DNA of 64,000 nt from Candidatus Poribacteria bacterium (lineage in GTDB: Bacteria; Poribacteria; WGA-4E; WGA-3G). Numbering within the stretch: position 1 is the first letter of the stretch; each line of letters opens with the position of its first letter. Location: contig VXPE01000112.1 in assembly GCA_009839745.1 (NCBI GenBank), forward strand, positions 1-64,000, given 5' to 3'. This document shows positions 48,140 through 56,767 of this stretch, piece after piece. Under the pieces are notes generated by a model. That model had not been told where the DNA came from. It did not search any database and saw only the letters and a list, made by a program, of their open reading frames with translations. The translations under genes and the position numbers were made by a program.

Positions 48140-50488
48140 CTAATAATGTCCATCTCCTCGTTCTTGAAGGCGTTCGGCGAGGTAGCTGTTGCGTTGCATG
48201 ACTTGATTGTTGCGGATACAGATGCCGAGTGCCCGCTTGGTGCCGACTATGACGACACACTCCTTTGCACGGGTGATACCGGTGTAGAGCAGATTCCGCT
48301 GTAACATGAGATAGTGCTGCGTGTGTAAGGGGATAACAACAGCGGGATACTCACTCCCCTGCGCTTTATGGACAGTCGTGGCATACGCTAAGACGAGTTC
48401 GCCGAGGTCTGCGGTATCGTAAGCGACCTGTTTATCAGGAAATTGGAGGTACACCTTTTTGTCGAGATGCTCAATCGCGACGACCCTGCCGATATCGCCG
48501 TTGAACACCTCATAGTCATAGTTGTTGCGGACTTGCATCACCTTATCCCCGATGCGGAAGCCGCCTGCGGTTCGAGATACGGGCGCGGTGCCTTCGCGCC
48601 TACGGGATGGATGGCTGTCCGTCTGAAAGCCGAACCTCGCTTTTTCTAACGGATGGGAGGCCGGGGTCGTATACTCCGGGTTCAATACTTCCTGAAGGCG
48701 TTTGTTGAAGCTTTCAGTGCCAAGCATCCCGCGCCGCATCGGGCATAGGAGTTGGATGTCGTCTATCGGATGGTAATCATAGTGTTGCGGCAGCCGATCA
48801 GAAATGAGGGAACATACCAATTCGGTAATCGCTTCGGGATCCTCCTCCTCCATGAAGAAAAAGTTCCGGTCTGTATCGCCAGTGAGTTCTGGAAAATCGC
48901 CCTTATTGATACGATGGGCATTGGTGACAATCATGCTCTCCTGTGCCTGACGAAATATCTCGGTGAGTTGGATGACGGGTATCCTTTGGGACTCAATGAG
49001 TTCTCTGAGGACATTGCCTGCGCCGACGGAGGGAAGTTGATCGATGTCCCCGATGAGGATGACGGTGGTGCCTGGACGAATTGCCTGCATCAAACGGTTC
49101 ATCAGGACGAGGTCGACCATAGAGGTCTCGTCAACAATGACGACATCTGTGTCCAATGGATTTTGTCGATTTCGTTTAAATCCGTTGTTTCGCGGAGAGA
49201 ATTCAAGGAGCCGATGAATGGTTTTAGCTTCGCTGCCGGTTGTTTCACTGAGGCGTTTTGCTGCGCGCCCGGTGGGTGCTGTCAGGGTGATGCGTCTCCC
49301 CTCCGCTTCAAACAGGCGAATCATACCGAGAACAGTCGTGGTTTTACCAGTACCGGGTCCCCCGGTCAGGATCATGGTGCGGGTCGTCATGGCGGTATAG
49401 ATCGCCTTGCGTTGTTGCGGCGCGAAACGGAGATCCATTTCGTCCTCTAATTGCGTGAGGAACAGTGTCGTGTTAGGGGACAGTAGAACGGTGCTCTGTT
49501 CTTGACTCGCTAAGAGCCTCAAAAACTGGTTTGCGACACCGAGTTCGGCATAGTAAAAGGGGGCGAGATAGATGGCGGAATGGGTATCGGTTGAAAGGGG
49601 TTCCTGATCCGTTTCGGAAACCTCATAGTCTTCTTGTGTCTCGTCTATACTATCCTGTTCGTCGGAAACCACTACATCTGTAAAACCGGGATTAATAATT
49701 TCCTCTTTTTCGACGAGGGCGGAGATCCCTTGCTCAATCGCTTCCAGCTCCTGCTCAAGCATGGTTTGGCAGGCTTCAATAAGTTCGGCACGCCGTTGGA
49801 AGACGTGTCCATCATCCGCCTTCTGGCTGAGAACATATTTGATCCCCGCTTGCACCCGCTGCGGAGCATCCTTATCAATGCCGAGCTTCTGTGCGATCGT
49901 GTCTGCCGTTACAAACCCGATACCGTAAATGTCATCAGCGAGGCGATATGGGTCTTCAGTGACGATCGGGATTGCGTCGTTTTCGTATGTTTTATAAATT
50001 TTAGCGGCGTGCGCTGTGCTAACATCGTGCGATTGTAGGAAGATCATCACATTTTTTATTTCGCGTTGCGCTTCCCACGCTTCCTTGATGATTTTTACGC
50101 GCTTCCGCCCGATACCGGGAACGCGTGCCAATTTTTCAGGTTCGTTCTCAATGACATCCATCGTATCCATACCGAACTTACGGACGATGAGTCCTGCCAT
50201 CTTCGGACCGATACCTTTGATGAGACCTGAACCGAGATATTTTCTTAAGCCGACGACGTTTGCGGGGAGGATGGTTTCATACTTCTCGATTTGGAATTGT
50301 CTGCCGTATCTGGGGTTATCTACCCACTGTCCCTGGAGGAGGAGACTCTCACCAGGATTGATAGATGCCAAATTGCCGACGACCGTGATGAGTTCGGCAT
50401 GGTCGCGCGCCGAAAGTCTTCCGACTGTATAGCCGGTGTCAGGGCTTTCATAGACGATGCGTTCAAGTATCCCCTGCAGTGTTTCCAT
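48140..50488 (-). CDS. recD2: RecD2-family ATP-dependent DNA helicase
   Basis: This 782-residue SF1B helicase has an N-terminal region with helix-hairpin-helix repeats (IKGIGPKMAGLIVRKFG, VPGIGRKRVKIIKE), Walker A GGPGTGKTT at about 376-384, IVDETSMVD (Walker B) near 451-459, GDIDQLPSVGAGNVL, and C-terminal motifs LAYATTVHKAQGSEYP and LLYTGITRAKE. RecD2 enzymes unwind DNA 5' to 3' in repair. I chose ATG 50488. An in-frame palindrome adds about 30 residues before FRIGDKVMQ. The gap with thrC is 86 bases. Confidence 0.94.
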   Translation of the reverse strand: METLQGILERIVYESPDTGYTVGRLSARDHAELITVVGNLASINPGESLLLQGQWVDNPRYGRQFQIEKYETILPANVVGLRKYLGSGLIKGIGPKMAGLIVRKFGMDTMDVIENEPEKLARVPGIGRKRVKIIKEAWEAQREIKNVMIFLQSHDVSTAHAAKIYKTYENDAIPIVTEDPYRLADDIYGIGFVTADTIAQKLGIDKDAPQRVQAGIKYVLSQKADDGHVFQRRAELIEACQTMLEQELEAIEQGISALVEKEEIINPGFTDVVVSDEQDSIDETQEDYEVSETDQEPLSTDTHSAIYLAPFYYAELGVANQFLRLLASQEQSTVLLSPNTTLFLTQLEDEMDLRFAPQQRKAIYTAMTTRTMILTGGPGTGKTTTVLGMIRLFEAEGRRITLTAPTGRAAKRLSETTGSEAKTIHRLLEFSPRNNGFKRNRQNPLDTDVVIVDETSMVDLVLMNRLMQAIRPGTTVILIGDIDQLPSVGAGNVLRELIESQRIPVIQLTEIFRQAQESMIVTNAHRINKGDFPELTGDTDRNFFFMEEEDPEAITELVCSLISDRLPQHYDYHPIDDIQLLCPMRRGMLGTESFNKRLQEVLNPEYTTPASHPLEKARFGFQTDSHPSRRREGTAPVSRTAGGFRIGDKVMQVRNNYDYEVFNGDIGRVVAIEHLDKKVYLQFPDKQVAYDTADLGELVLAYATTVHKAQGSEYPAVVIPLHTQHYLMLQRNLLYTGITRAKECVVIVGTKRALGICIRNNQVMQRNSYLAERLQERGDGHY
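48579..48610. repeat. GC-rich palindrome inserted in frame in recD2
   Basis: ACGGGCGCGGTGCCTTCGCG then CCTACGGGATGG aligns with the intergenic palindrome at 35778 at most positions. The surrounding 99 bases (48560-48658) encode SHPLEKARFGFQTDSHPSRR and further residues that separate LNPEYTTPA from GFRIGDKVMQ. No stop codon is created. Confidence 0.75.
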
Positions 50489-50574
50489 TCTTTTATTTAG
50501 CCCTAACGGGGATGTCAACCCCCATTGGCAACGGACTTTAGAACACTTTATAGGCTTTGAAACTTTCCCCAGAT

Positions 50575-51807
50575 CTATCCAATTTCCGTCATCAATTTCT
50601 GAAAAGCGTTGAGTTGCGGGGTAATGATATGGGTTGTATCCGTTTTGTTCTCAAGGGCTTCAACGGTTTTGAGTCCGTTGCCTGTGATAGCGAGAACCGT
50701 TGGCTCATCAGGTCTGATGTGTCCGCTCTCTATCAATTTTTTCGCGGCGGCGAGTGTGACACCCCCAGCGGTTTCCGTGAAAATACCCTCTGTGGAAGCG
50801 AGGAGTTTTATGGCCTCCACGATCTCGATATCGGTGGCGTGTTCGCCGACACCGCCGGAGTTTCGGACGGTATCCACAGCATAGATGCCGTCTGCGGGGT
50901 TTCCAATCGCGAGCGATTTAGCGATTGTATTGGGTCTCACAGGCTTTACAAAATCGCCATTCTCTTTGTATGTATTGACGATGGGTCCACATCCCTCGGC
51001 TTGGGCGACATGGATTTTAGTGTTCGGTGTATCTATTAATCCTAAAATGTGGAATTCTTTTAAAGCTTTGCCAATCTTTGTGATGAGAGACCCGCCAGCG
51101 GCAGGTGCGACGATATGCGCGGGTGCCTTCCAACCGAGTTGTTCGATCAATTCAAAACAGAGGGTTTTTGAGCCTTCAGCGTAGAAAGGACGGATGTTGA
51201 TATTAACAAATGCCCACGGATAGACCCCGCCAATTTCACTACAGAGTCGGTTGACCTCGTCATAAGTGCCAGTGATACTGACGACTGTGGGACCATAGAC
51301 AAGGGATGCAACGACCTTGCCAACTTCGAGATCCGCGGGGATGAAAATGAAGCAATTCAGTTTTGCAATGGCAGCGTGTGCGGCGACTGCGTTGGCGAGG
51401 TTGCCAGTAGAGGCACAAGAAACAGTTTCAAAATCGAATTCTTTTGCTTTGCTCAAGGCGACGGCTACAACCCGATCTTTGAAGGAAAAGGTCGGATGGC
51501 AGACGGTGTCATCTTTGATATAGAGTTCTTTGACGCCGAGCGCGTCTCCAAGATTCTTCGCTCGGACGAGCGGCGTAAATCCGGTATGAGTGCCATCTGT
51601 CGGTTCATCATCTATCGGCAGTAGATCTGCATAACGCCACATGCTTTCTGGACCATTTTCTATTGAACGCCTTGAAATAGATTTTTGTATCTCTTCATAG
51701 TTATAGTCTACTTCCAGGGGCCCGAAACAGAACTCGCAAACGTGGAGCGGTTCCTTGGGATACTTCTCCCCACATTCACGGCATTTGAGCCCTAATACTT
51801 TTTCCAT
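50575..51807 (-). CDS. thrC: Threonine synthase
   Basis: This 410-residue PLP enzyme has an N-terminal zinc-ribbon-like CRECG...CEFCF (C9, C12, C24, C27) and the PLP lysine K110 in TFSFKDR. ASTGNLANAVAAHAA and APAAGGSLITKIG are the phosphate-binding loops. It converts O-phosphohomoserine to threonine. The C-terminal extension is typical of the short archaeal/deep-branching type. AAAAGGAAAATTAAAAAAA precedes the ATG and lies in an intergenic repeat end. No other thr genes adjoin. Confidence 0.95.
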   Translation of the reverse strand: MEKVLGLKCRECGEKYPKEPLHVCEFCFGPLEVDYNYEEIQKSISRRSIENGPESMWRYADLLPIDDEPTDGTHTGFTPLVRAKNLGDALGVKELYIKDDTVCHPTFSFKDRVVAVALSKAKEFDFETVSCASTGNLANAVAAHAAIAKLNCFIFIPADLEVGKVVASLVYGPTVVSITGTYDEVNRLCSEIGGVYPWAFVNINIRPFYAEGSKTLCFELIEQLGWKAPAHIVAPAAGGSLITKIGKALKEFHILGLIDTPNTKIHVAQAEGCGPIVNTYKENGDFVKPVRPNTIAKSLAIGNPADGIYAVDTVRNSGGVGEHATDIEIVEAIKLLASTEGIFTETAGGVTLAAAKKLIESGHIRPDEPTVLAITGNGLKTVEALENKTDTTHIITPQLNAFQKLMTEIG

Positions 51808-52089
51808 TTTTTTAATTTTCCTTTTTTAATTTTTAACTTGCGGATAAGTAACGAGATTTAAGACTTTAACGTTTCCTGTGTTCGAGTTGAAGAAACATCC
51901 CGCTGAATGCCACACGCGCATTCGGCGTTGATTCGCAAAAACCCTTTCACTTTGTTACGGGCTTGGGTTTTGGTTTCATATTTTGAAGAAAAAAAGAAAC
52001 GTCAAAATGCACAAACCCCAATTGCGAATTAACCGAAGTCCGCAAGGACAACGGACGCAGCGGCCCAGGAGCAATAATTAAAATTAAAT
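51808..52089 (-). repeat. MITE-like element with B-type right end
   Basis: The left end, next to the thrC ATG, is TTTTAATTTTCCTTTTTTAA followed by CTTGCGGATAAGTAACGAG; CGGxTAAGTAACG also occurs at 30528. The right end is CCGCAAGGACAACGGACGCA then GCGGCCCAGGAGCAATAATTAAAATT; this is the inverse of the type B end at 5504. The terminal TTAA overlaps the stop of the upstream gene (52084). The interior of about 250 bases has no gene. Confidence 0.7.
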
Positions 52090-53403
52090 TGTCAATTTAA
52101 CGCTAAATTCGTTCTTTCCGGATTGCAATGTGAGACGTATAAAAAGCGAATGTTCCCCTATCCATCTGACAGCATCGACGTTGGACTCCGTTAATTGTAG
52201 ACCTTCGTGGTCGCCCCAGACGACTATCCCATAAGGCATCGCCCGCGTCGCCTCTACCACAATGGCGATGTGTAGTTGTGTCCGGTGTCGCGTCGGTAAA
52301 AAGCCCGTTAGGACAGGTTTATTCGCCTCGGACTGCAATACCCGTTCGGCAGCATAATTTTTAATTTCAACGGGCACCATATCACCTTCAACAAAGGTCA
52401 ATTCACATGCCGCGTCGTAGTAAAATATCTTTAACGTAGACTTCGGGTCAGTCGTTTCCTCTCGGATCTCCGTAGTTGCCCCGACAACCGCTGTCGGTTC
52501 GGTTTTCTGACACTGTTCGATGTAATCTTCAACCATTTGCGAAAGGAGCAGCGGCTTTGTGTCTTGAAGACTCACCACGTGTGCGAAGTATGCATCGAGG
52601 CGTTCCAACCCCTCTTCTCCGAGGTGTGCAACGGTAAGCGCGTCGATATGTTCTACATAACCCAGCCATTGATTCCACGCCGTGCTTTCGACATAGACAT
52701 CATACTGGTGTTGCGCCGTTCCGTTTAAGAGTGCTGCGCGGAGATTATGTGCGTCTGCATCAAGGTGACCCGCGGTATGGTAAGGGATACCGACAATCTT
52801 TTCAAACGATTGGTCAGGGGTCCCTCGTGCGACAATCGCATCAAGAGACGCTGAGACTTCAAGCGGGTAAAAACACCCAAAACCGCCGCGGTCGGACCCC
52901 TCAATTTCGGGAACATTCGAGGCTGCCGCATCCACCTCTTGCTGATTCCAATGGTAGCCCCAAAGCCCTCGGAAGCCCGTCTGTTCAAGGGCTCGCAGGA
53001 ACGTATCATTCTTGAAGACTGCCCCTGCGATATTCATCTCCGCCCAAGGGAGCGTTCGCTTGAGTCTGTCCCGTTCCCTGATTATATATTCCGGTAACTT
53101 CTCTCGCATCGTGACGAGATGCGATGCCATGGCTTCCGTGCTGGCACCCGGATTGGCGTTTCTTGCAGCCTCCCAGTTCGTTTCCCAGATCGGTCTGATA
53201 TCGAGCATCAACAAGGGAGCGTCGCCGTGCTCTGTGTGGAACGTTGTGAGCAACCTCGCGATGCCTGGCGCAGATTTGGTATCGACTGCCCATGTTATGG
53301 GTATACCGTGCTTATGTGCAACCTCCGCTAACAGTCGGACCCCTTCACGTAGCCGCTCCCTGTCTTCCGCTACTGCTGTGCTTACCAATCCGTAATTCAG
53401 CAT
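52084..53403 (-). CDS. Hypothetical protein, possible deacetylase/glycosidase-like barrel
   Basis: This 439-residue protein was not assigned with certainty. The N-terminus LNYGLVSTAVAEDRERLREGVRLLAEVAHKHGIPITWAVD has the repeating Asp/His layout of NodB-like deacetylases, and HTEHGDAPLLMLDIRP follows. GIPYHTAGHLDADAHNLR and LLSQMVEDYIEQC suggest a metal-binding barrel. The last 120 residues (about 315-439) look like a beta-sandwich. It lies two bases downstream of the HpcH/HpaI gene. No signal peptide is visible. Substrate unknown. Confidence 0.55.
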   Translation of the reverse strand: MLNYGLVSTAVAEDRERLREGVRLLAEVAHKHGIPITWAVDTKSAPGIARLLTTFHTEHGDAPLLMLDIRPIWETNWEAARNANPGASTEAMASHLVTMREKLPEYIIRERDRLKRTLPWAEMNIAGAVFKNDTFLRALEQTGFRGLWGYHWNQQEVDAAASNVPEIEGSDRGGFGCFYPLEVSASLDAIVARGTPDQSFEKIVGIPYHTAGHLDADAHNLRAALLNGTAQHQYDVYVESTAWNQWLGYVEHIDALTVAHLGEEGLERLDAYFAHVVSLQDTKPLLLSQMVEDYIEQCQKTEPTAVVGATTEIREETTDPKSTLKIFYYDAACELTFVEGDMVPVEIKNYAAERVLQSEANKPVLTGFLPTRHRTQLHIAIVVEATRAMPYGIVVWGDHEGLQLTESNVDAVRWIGEHSLFIRLTLQSGKNEFSVKLTI

Positions 53404-53405
53404 TA

Positions 53406-54119
53406 CTATTCCAAAAAGACGGTAACGCCCAGGTCGGCATACTTCTGGCGCGTGCTGGGACTGCCGTTCCTAAAGCAAACAGCGGTTGTCGTTCCCTCTA
53501 AAGCCTTCGCGACGTATTCCACACAAGCATCCACGGTCTGGAGTGCATGATTCGGGTGGCTCTCAATGCTGAACGTCAGATCCGCAGGACCAAAGGAGAG
53601 ACAGTCAACACCCGGCTTCGCGAGAGATCGCGCGTGTGTGACGGCTTCTATGGACTCAATCTGCATCCAGAGGATGCCATTGGTGTTCCACCAGTCGGCG
53701 TATTCAAGCCGTTCTTTGCCTTCAGAATTCACTCGGGGGGCACCACCCCAACTCCGAAGTCCCTGCTGCGGATAGTAGAAAGCAGCGACGGCTTCGTTTA
53801 CGGTTTCGTCTAATTCGACCTGTGGCACCTCAATGCCTGAGGGACCTAAATCAAGGTAGTTACCGATGAGATACGTGTTTCGGGTGTGCTTAATCCGAAA
53901 GTTGGCGGGAATTCCGAGTTGATTCGCCATGTTACAGAAGGCGACGAGCCGATCCTCGTTGTATGCAGAGTGTTGGCTATCCACGGCGACAAAATCGTAG
54001 CCGCCCTCTTCGACTTTGGCGACGAGTGCATCGGCAGATATTGCCATAGAGACGTTAGCGCCATAGACGAGTTCTCCGTTATGGATCCGTTGTTTCAAAT
54101 TTGCTGCTGACATTGTCAT
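53406..54119 (-). CDS. HpcH/HpaI-type aldolase
   Basis: This 237-residue TIM-barrel aldolase has the family motifs DFVAVDSQHSAYNED, EVPQVELDETV, WMQIESIEAVTHARS (metal-binding Glu) and LSFGPADLTFSI. It should cleave 2-keto-3-deoxy or 4-hydroxy-2-oxo acid sugars, matching the enolase-superfamily dehydratases in the window that make such products. A second ATG at 54113 is also possible, six bases after GAGGG. It leads a two-gene transcript with 52084-53403. Confidence 0.9.
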   Translation of the reverse strand: MTMSAANLKQRIHNGELVYGANVSMAISADALVAKVEEGGYDFVAVDSQHSAYNEDRLVAFCNMANQLGIPANFRIKHTRNTYLIGNYLDLGPSGIEVPQVELDETVNEAVAAFYYPQQGLRSWGGAPRVNSEGKERLEYADWWNTNGILWMQIESIEAVTHARSLAKPGVDCLSFGPADLTFSIESHPNHALQTVDACVEYVAKALEGTTTAVCFRNGSPSTRQKYADLGVTVFLE

Positions 54120-54269
54120 CCCTCATTTTTTTAGCGCAGCTTGCGAATCAAAATCTGCTGTTAAATACTGTTTGCGGTGCGCGTGGGTTCAGTTTTACAA
54201 GGCAAACGGCATAGCAGGTGCTATTCCGAAACCGAGGCAGGCAGGTCAAGTCACGCCTGAATTTTTATA

Positions 54270-54298
54270 ATTATACCCTAAAAATCCTTTTGTGTCAA
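54270..54298 (-). promoter_or_regulatory. Sigma-70-type promoter for the aldolase operon
   Basis: On the minus strand TTGACA (54298-54293), a 17-base spacer and TATAAT (54275-54270). It is divergent from the archease promoter 40 bases away. Initiation near 54263 gives a leader of about 144 bases before the ATG at 54119. Confidence 0.75.
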
Positions 54299-54338
54299 CG
54301 GATTTGTGTTTTGGATGGGGATTCAGGAAGGATGAGAA

Positions 54339-54367
54339 TTGACAGGGCCGGATTTTAAGGGTATGAT
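54339..54367 (+). promoter_or_regulatory. Sigma-70-type promoter for archease
   Basis: TTGACA (54339-54344), a 17-base spacer and TATGAT (54362-54367). Initiation near 54374 leaves a leader of about 32 bases with GGAG before the ATG at 54406. Confidence 0.72.
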
Positions 54368-54405
54368 GTTGTTAGATGAGAAAAATCGTAGCGATGGAGA
54401 ATTGC

Positions 54406-54825
54406 ATGAAACCCTATGAATACCTTGAACATACTGCGGATATGGGACTGTTGGTTAGAGGGAAAAGTCTATCGGATCTTCTGAGAAATGCGGCACAGGG
54501 ACTCTTTGAAACAATAGCCGTCGTGGATACGGTCGATGAGACAGACGCAGTGGAGATTCACCTCACGGCTGAATCTGTGGAAGACCTTTTTGTGAGATGG
54601 CTCGATGAACTCATCTTCCAGCACGAAACAAAGGAGACTTTCTTTAAACGTGCCGACATCAAAAACTGTAGTGAAACGGAAGTATCAGCGACGGTTTACG
54701 GTGAACGTGCAAACTTCGATAAACACGAGGTTTATACAGAAATTAAGAGCGTTACATACCATCAGTTGCAGGTCGTGCGAAAGTGTGATGGCAGTTGGTT
54801 CGCTCAGGTTATTTTTGATCTGTGA
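54406..54825 (+). CDS. Archease (RtcB RNA ligase cofactor)
   Basis: This 139-residue protein begins MKPYEYLEHTADMGL, the archease signature with the Asp of HTAD. The central EDLFVRWLDELIF and the C-terminal FAQVIFDL complete the metal site. Archease activates RtcB by promoting its guanylation. I chose ATG 54406, with GGAG upstream; an in-frame ATG at 54376 lies only two bases from the predicted transcription start. rtcB is not in the window. It ends 4 bases before a convergent gene. Confidence 0.93.
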   Translation: MKPYEYLEHTADMGLLVRGKSLSDLLRNAAQGLFETIAVVDTVDETDAVEIHLTAESVEDLFVRWLDELIFQHETKETFFKRADIKNCSETEVSATVYGERANFDKHEVYTEIKSVTYHQLQVVRKCDGSWFAQVIFDL

Positions 54826-54829
54826 TAAC

Positions 54830-56767
54830 CTATGGATAGAACTGATACATCGTGGTATTCAGAAGGATGTTCAGGAGGCTCCACGTGCTTCCCATGAGAT
54901 AATCGCCGAGAACTAACCCCAGAAAGAACGGGATGGCACGCCGATAACTCTGGATACCCCCGTGTCGGAGGATAAGCCATTTCAATGTCAAAGCGATCAA
55001 CAACGGAATCCAGAGGTCGGACATCTCTTGGTTGCTCGCCATCACATAACCGAGCGGATGCAGCGGCAGCCAAAAGAATTTGACCCGAAGATACGTCAGC
55101 ACCATCATCACAGAAAACCCGATGCCCATGAATATCACGCCGAGCCAGTCTGTGTCGAGGGGATACGTAATCCAGTTTGTTAACCGTCCGAAGTATTCTC
55201 TTCCGTAACCGAGTGCCCAAGGTCCAAAGTATCCGGAATCCGCACCGAATTTGTAATAGAAATGTAGCTGCACCCATAAAGCGACAATCACACCGAAAAC
55301 AGTCGCGATGATAACCGTCAAGAGCATCCGGCGTTGGTTAATATTGGCGAGTTCCGCGATTTTAAAAGCCTCCAACTGATGCGGCATCTGCTGCGGACGG
55401 TAATCTCGATTGAAAAAGCAGACGGAGAGTGCCGTTAAGTTCCGCGCACCGAGACGGTGCGTCCCCAAAAGGGTGTTCAAGATGTATCGGGGTGCCTGCC
55501 AGTGGTAGGCGTGGACAAAAATGCCAGACTCGGCACGGATACGTGTTGTGACCAAGGGTGTTATGAGGAACAGAACAGCGAAAGTGAGCGCGAGCCAGAC
55601 CGCCATGCCTGCCTTGTAGAGGAGGAACGCAAACAACAAAACGCCAAGCACAAACCCCCAGACAGCCACCCGATACGACATCGGTTCCTCGTGCTGCTCG
55701 ATCGGCGGTTCTCGCCCGCGTGACGGCAGCGCGCTTCTCAAAACGGTTCCGAAATGCCGTTTCCCTGTCCACCCAAAAAAGAAACAGAGTCCTATAAAAG
55801 CCCCGATCGTCTGCTCGTTAAGATACGGAAAGCGTGGGATGCTACTCCAGCCAACCGCTTTTGCCAAAGCGACTTCGTTCCGATAGAGAAAATAGAAGAG
55901 ACTCGTCGAAAAGAGAACATCCAACGGCATGAGGAACATAATGCCGATGGCAAACGGGTAAAAGGCGGTGATGATGGTGCCGTAGAGGCTCAAGGGTGCC
56001 TCCTGAAACGAGAAAAAACGGCGTGTCACTGGAATATGCGGAATCACGGGATAGAGATGGCTCAATCCGTTAAAAAGACTGATGCCGGCAGCGATTGCAA
56101 AGCCGATCCACATCCGCTTGTTTCGGAAGAAACTGGACGTGGGGTTGGTCATCGCAAGCGGGAGTTGAATAATCGGGAAAGTGAGACGTTCACGCTGCGC
56201 CCACTGCCGACGGAGGATCGTATTGAGGCAGAGAAAGATGAACGCTATGACCGAAAACAGTAATAACCATGCTATCACTACCGGGAACCACACCCGCAAG
56301 TGAAGCGGATGATATAGACTGGATTCCCCAAGGTAATAGCCACGGAGCGCGTCTCTATCCGAAACGGTGAGCCATTCTGGGAGATGGTGCCAAAACAGGG
56401 TGCGCCACTCGTTTTCTTCGGTTGCAAACCAGAAACTATGTCCGAGGACAGAGAGGATCGCTTGAAAGACATCGCAGCCAGCCAAGGATGTCGAGAAACT
56501 GAGTGTCACATATAAAAACAGCAATTCGCCTTGTCCAAGTGCCAAGTTGCTTCTTAGGAGACGGATGACACTGTTCATCAGCATCACTGCGGTGAGGATG
56601 AAAATGACATTGGACAGCGGAACCACCCACGTCGGGAAGGTATAGCGCACGAGTTCCATCTGGATGAGGAAATAGCAGTTGATCGGTGCGCTAATGGCAA
56701 AGATGGTGATGACGCGCCATGTCAGGGCACGTTGTTGAGGGAGAACAGTCAATTTACCAACGTCCAT
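54830..56767 (-). CDS. Large polytopic membrane protein (DUF6785/DUF6784-like)
   Basis: This 645-residue protein has about 14 hydrophobic segments. ELLFLYVTLSFSTSLAGCDVFQAIL and FGPWALGYGREYFGRLTNWI are internal motifs. From memory it matches the uncharacterised DUF6785/DUF6784 membrane family that is abundant in Poribacteria and Planctomycetes, with a layout like oligopeptide (OPT) transporters. I chose ATG 56767, which overlaps the enolase gene by 14 bases; a start at 56827 would overlap it by 74. It may import the substrate of the adjacent enzyme. Confidence 0.75.
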   Translation of the reverse strand: MDVGKLTVLPQQRALTWRVITIFAISAPINCYFLIQMELVRYTFPTWVVPLSNVIFILTAVMLMNSVIRLLRSNLALGQGELLFLYVTLSFSTSLAGCDVFQAILSVLGHSFWFATEENEWRTLFWHHLPEWLTVSDRDALRGYYLGESSLYHPLHLRVWFPVVIAWLLLFSVIAFIFLCLNTILRRQWAQRERLTFPIIQLPLAMTNPTSSFFRNKRMWIGFAIAAGISLFNGLSHLYPVIPHIPVTRRFFSFQEAPLSLYGTIITAFYPFAIGIMFLMPLDVLFSTSLFYFLYRNEVALAKAVGWSSIPRFPYLNEQTIGAFIGLCFFFGWTGKRHFGTVLRSALPSRGREPPIEQHEEPMSYRVAVWGFVLGVLLFAFLLYKAGMAVWLALTFAVLFLITPLVTTRIRAESGIFVHAYHWQAPRYILNTLLGTHRLGARNLTALSVCFFNRDYRPQQMPHQLEAFKIAELANINQRRMLLTVIIATVFGVIVALWVQLHFYYKFGADSGYFGPWALGYGREYFGRLTNWITYPLDTDWLGVIFMGIGFSVMMVLTYLRVKFFWLPLHPLGYVMASNQEMSDLWIPLLIALTLKWLILRHGGIQSYRRAIPFFLGLVLGDYLMGSTWSLLNILLNTTMYQFYP

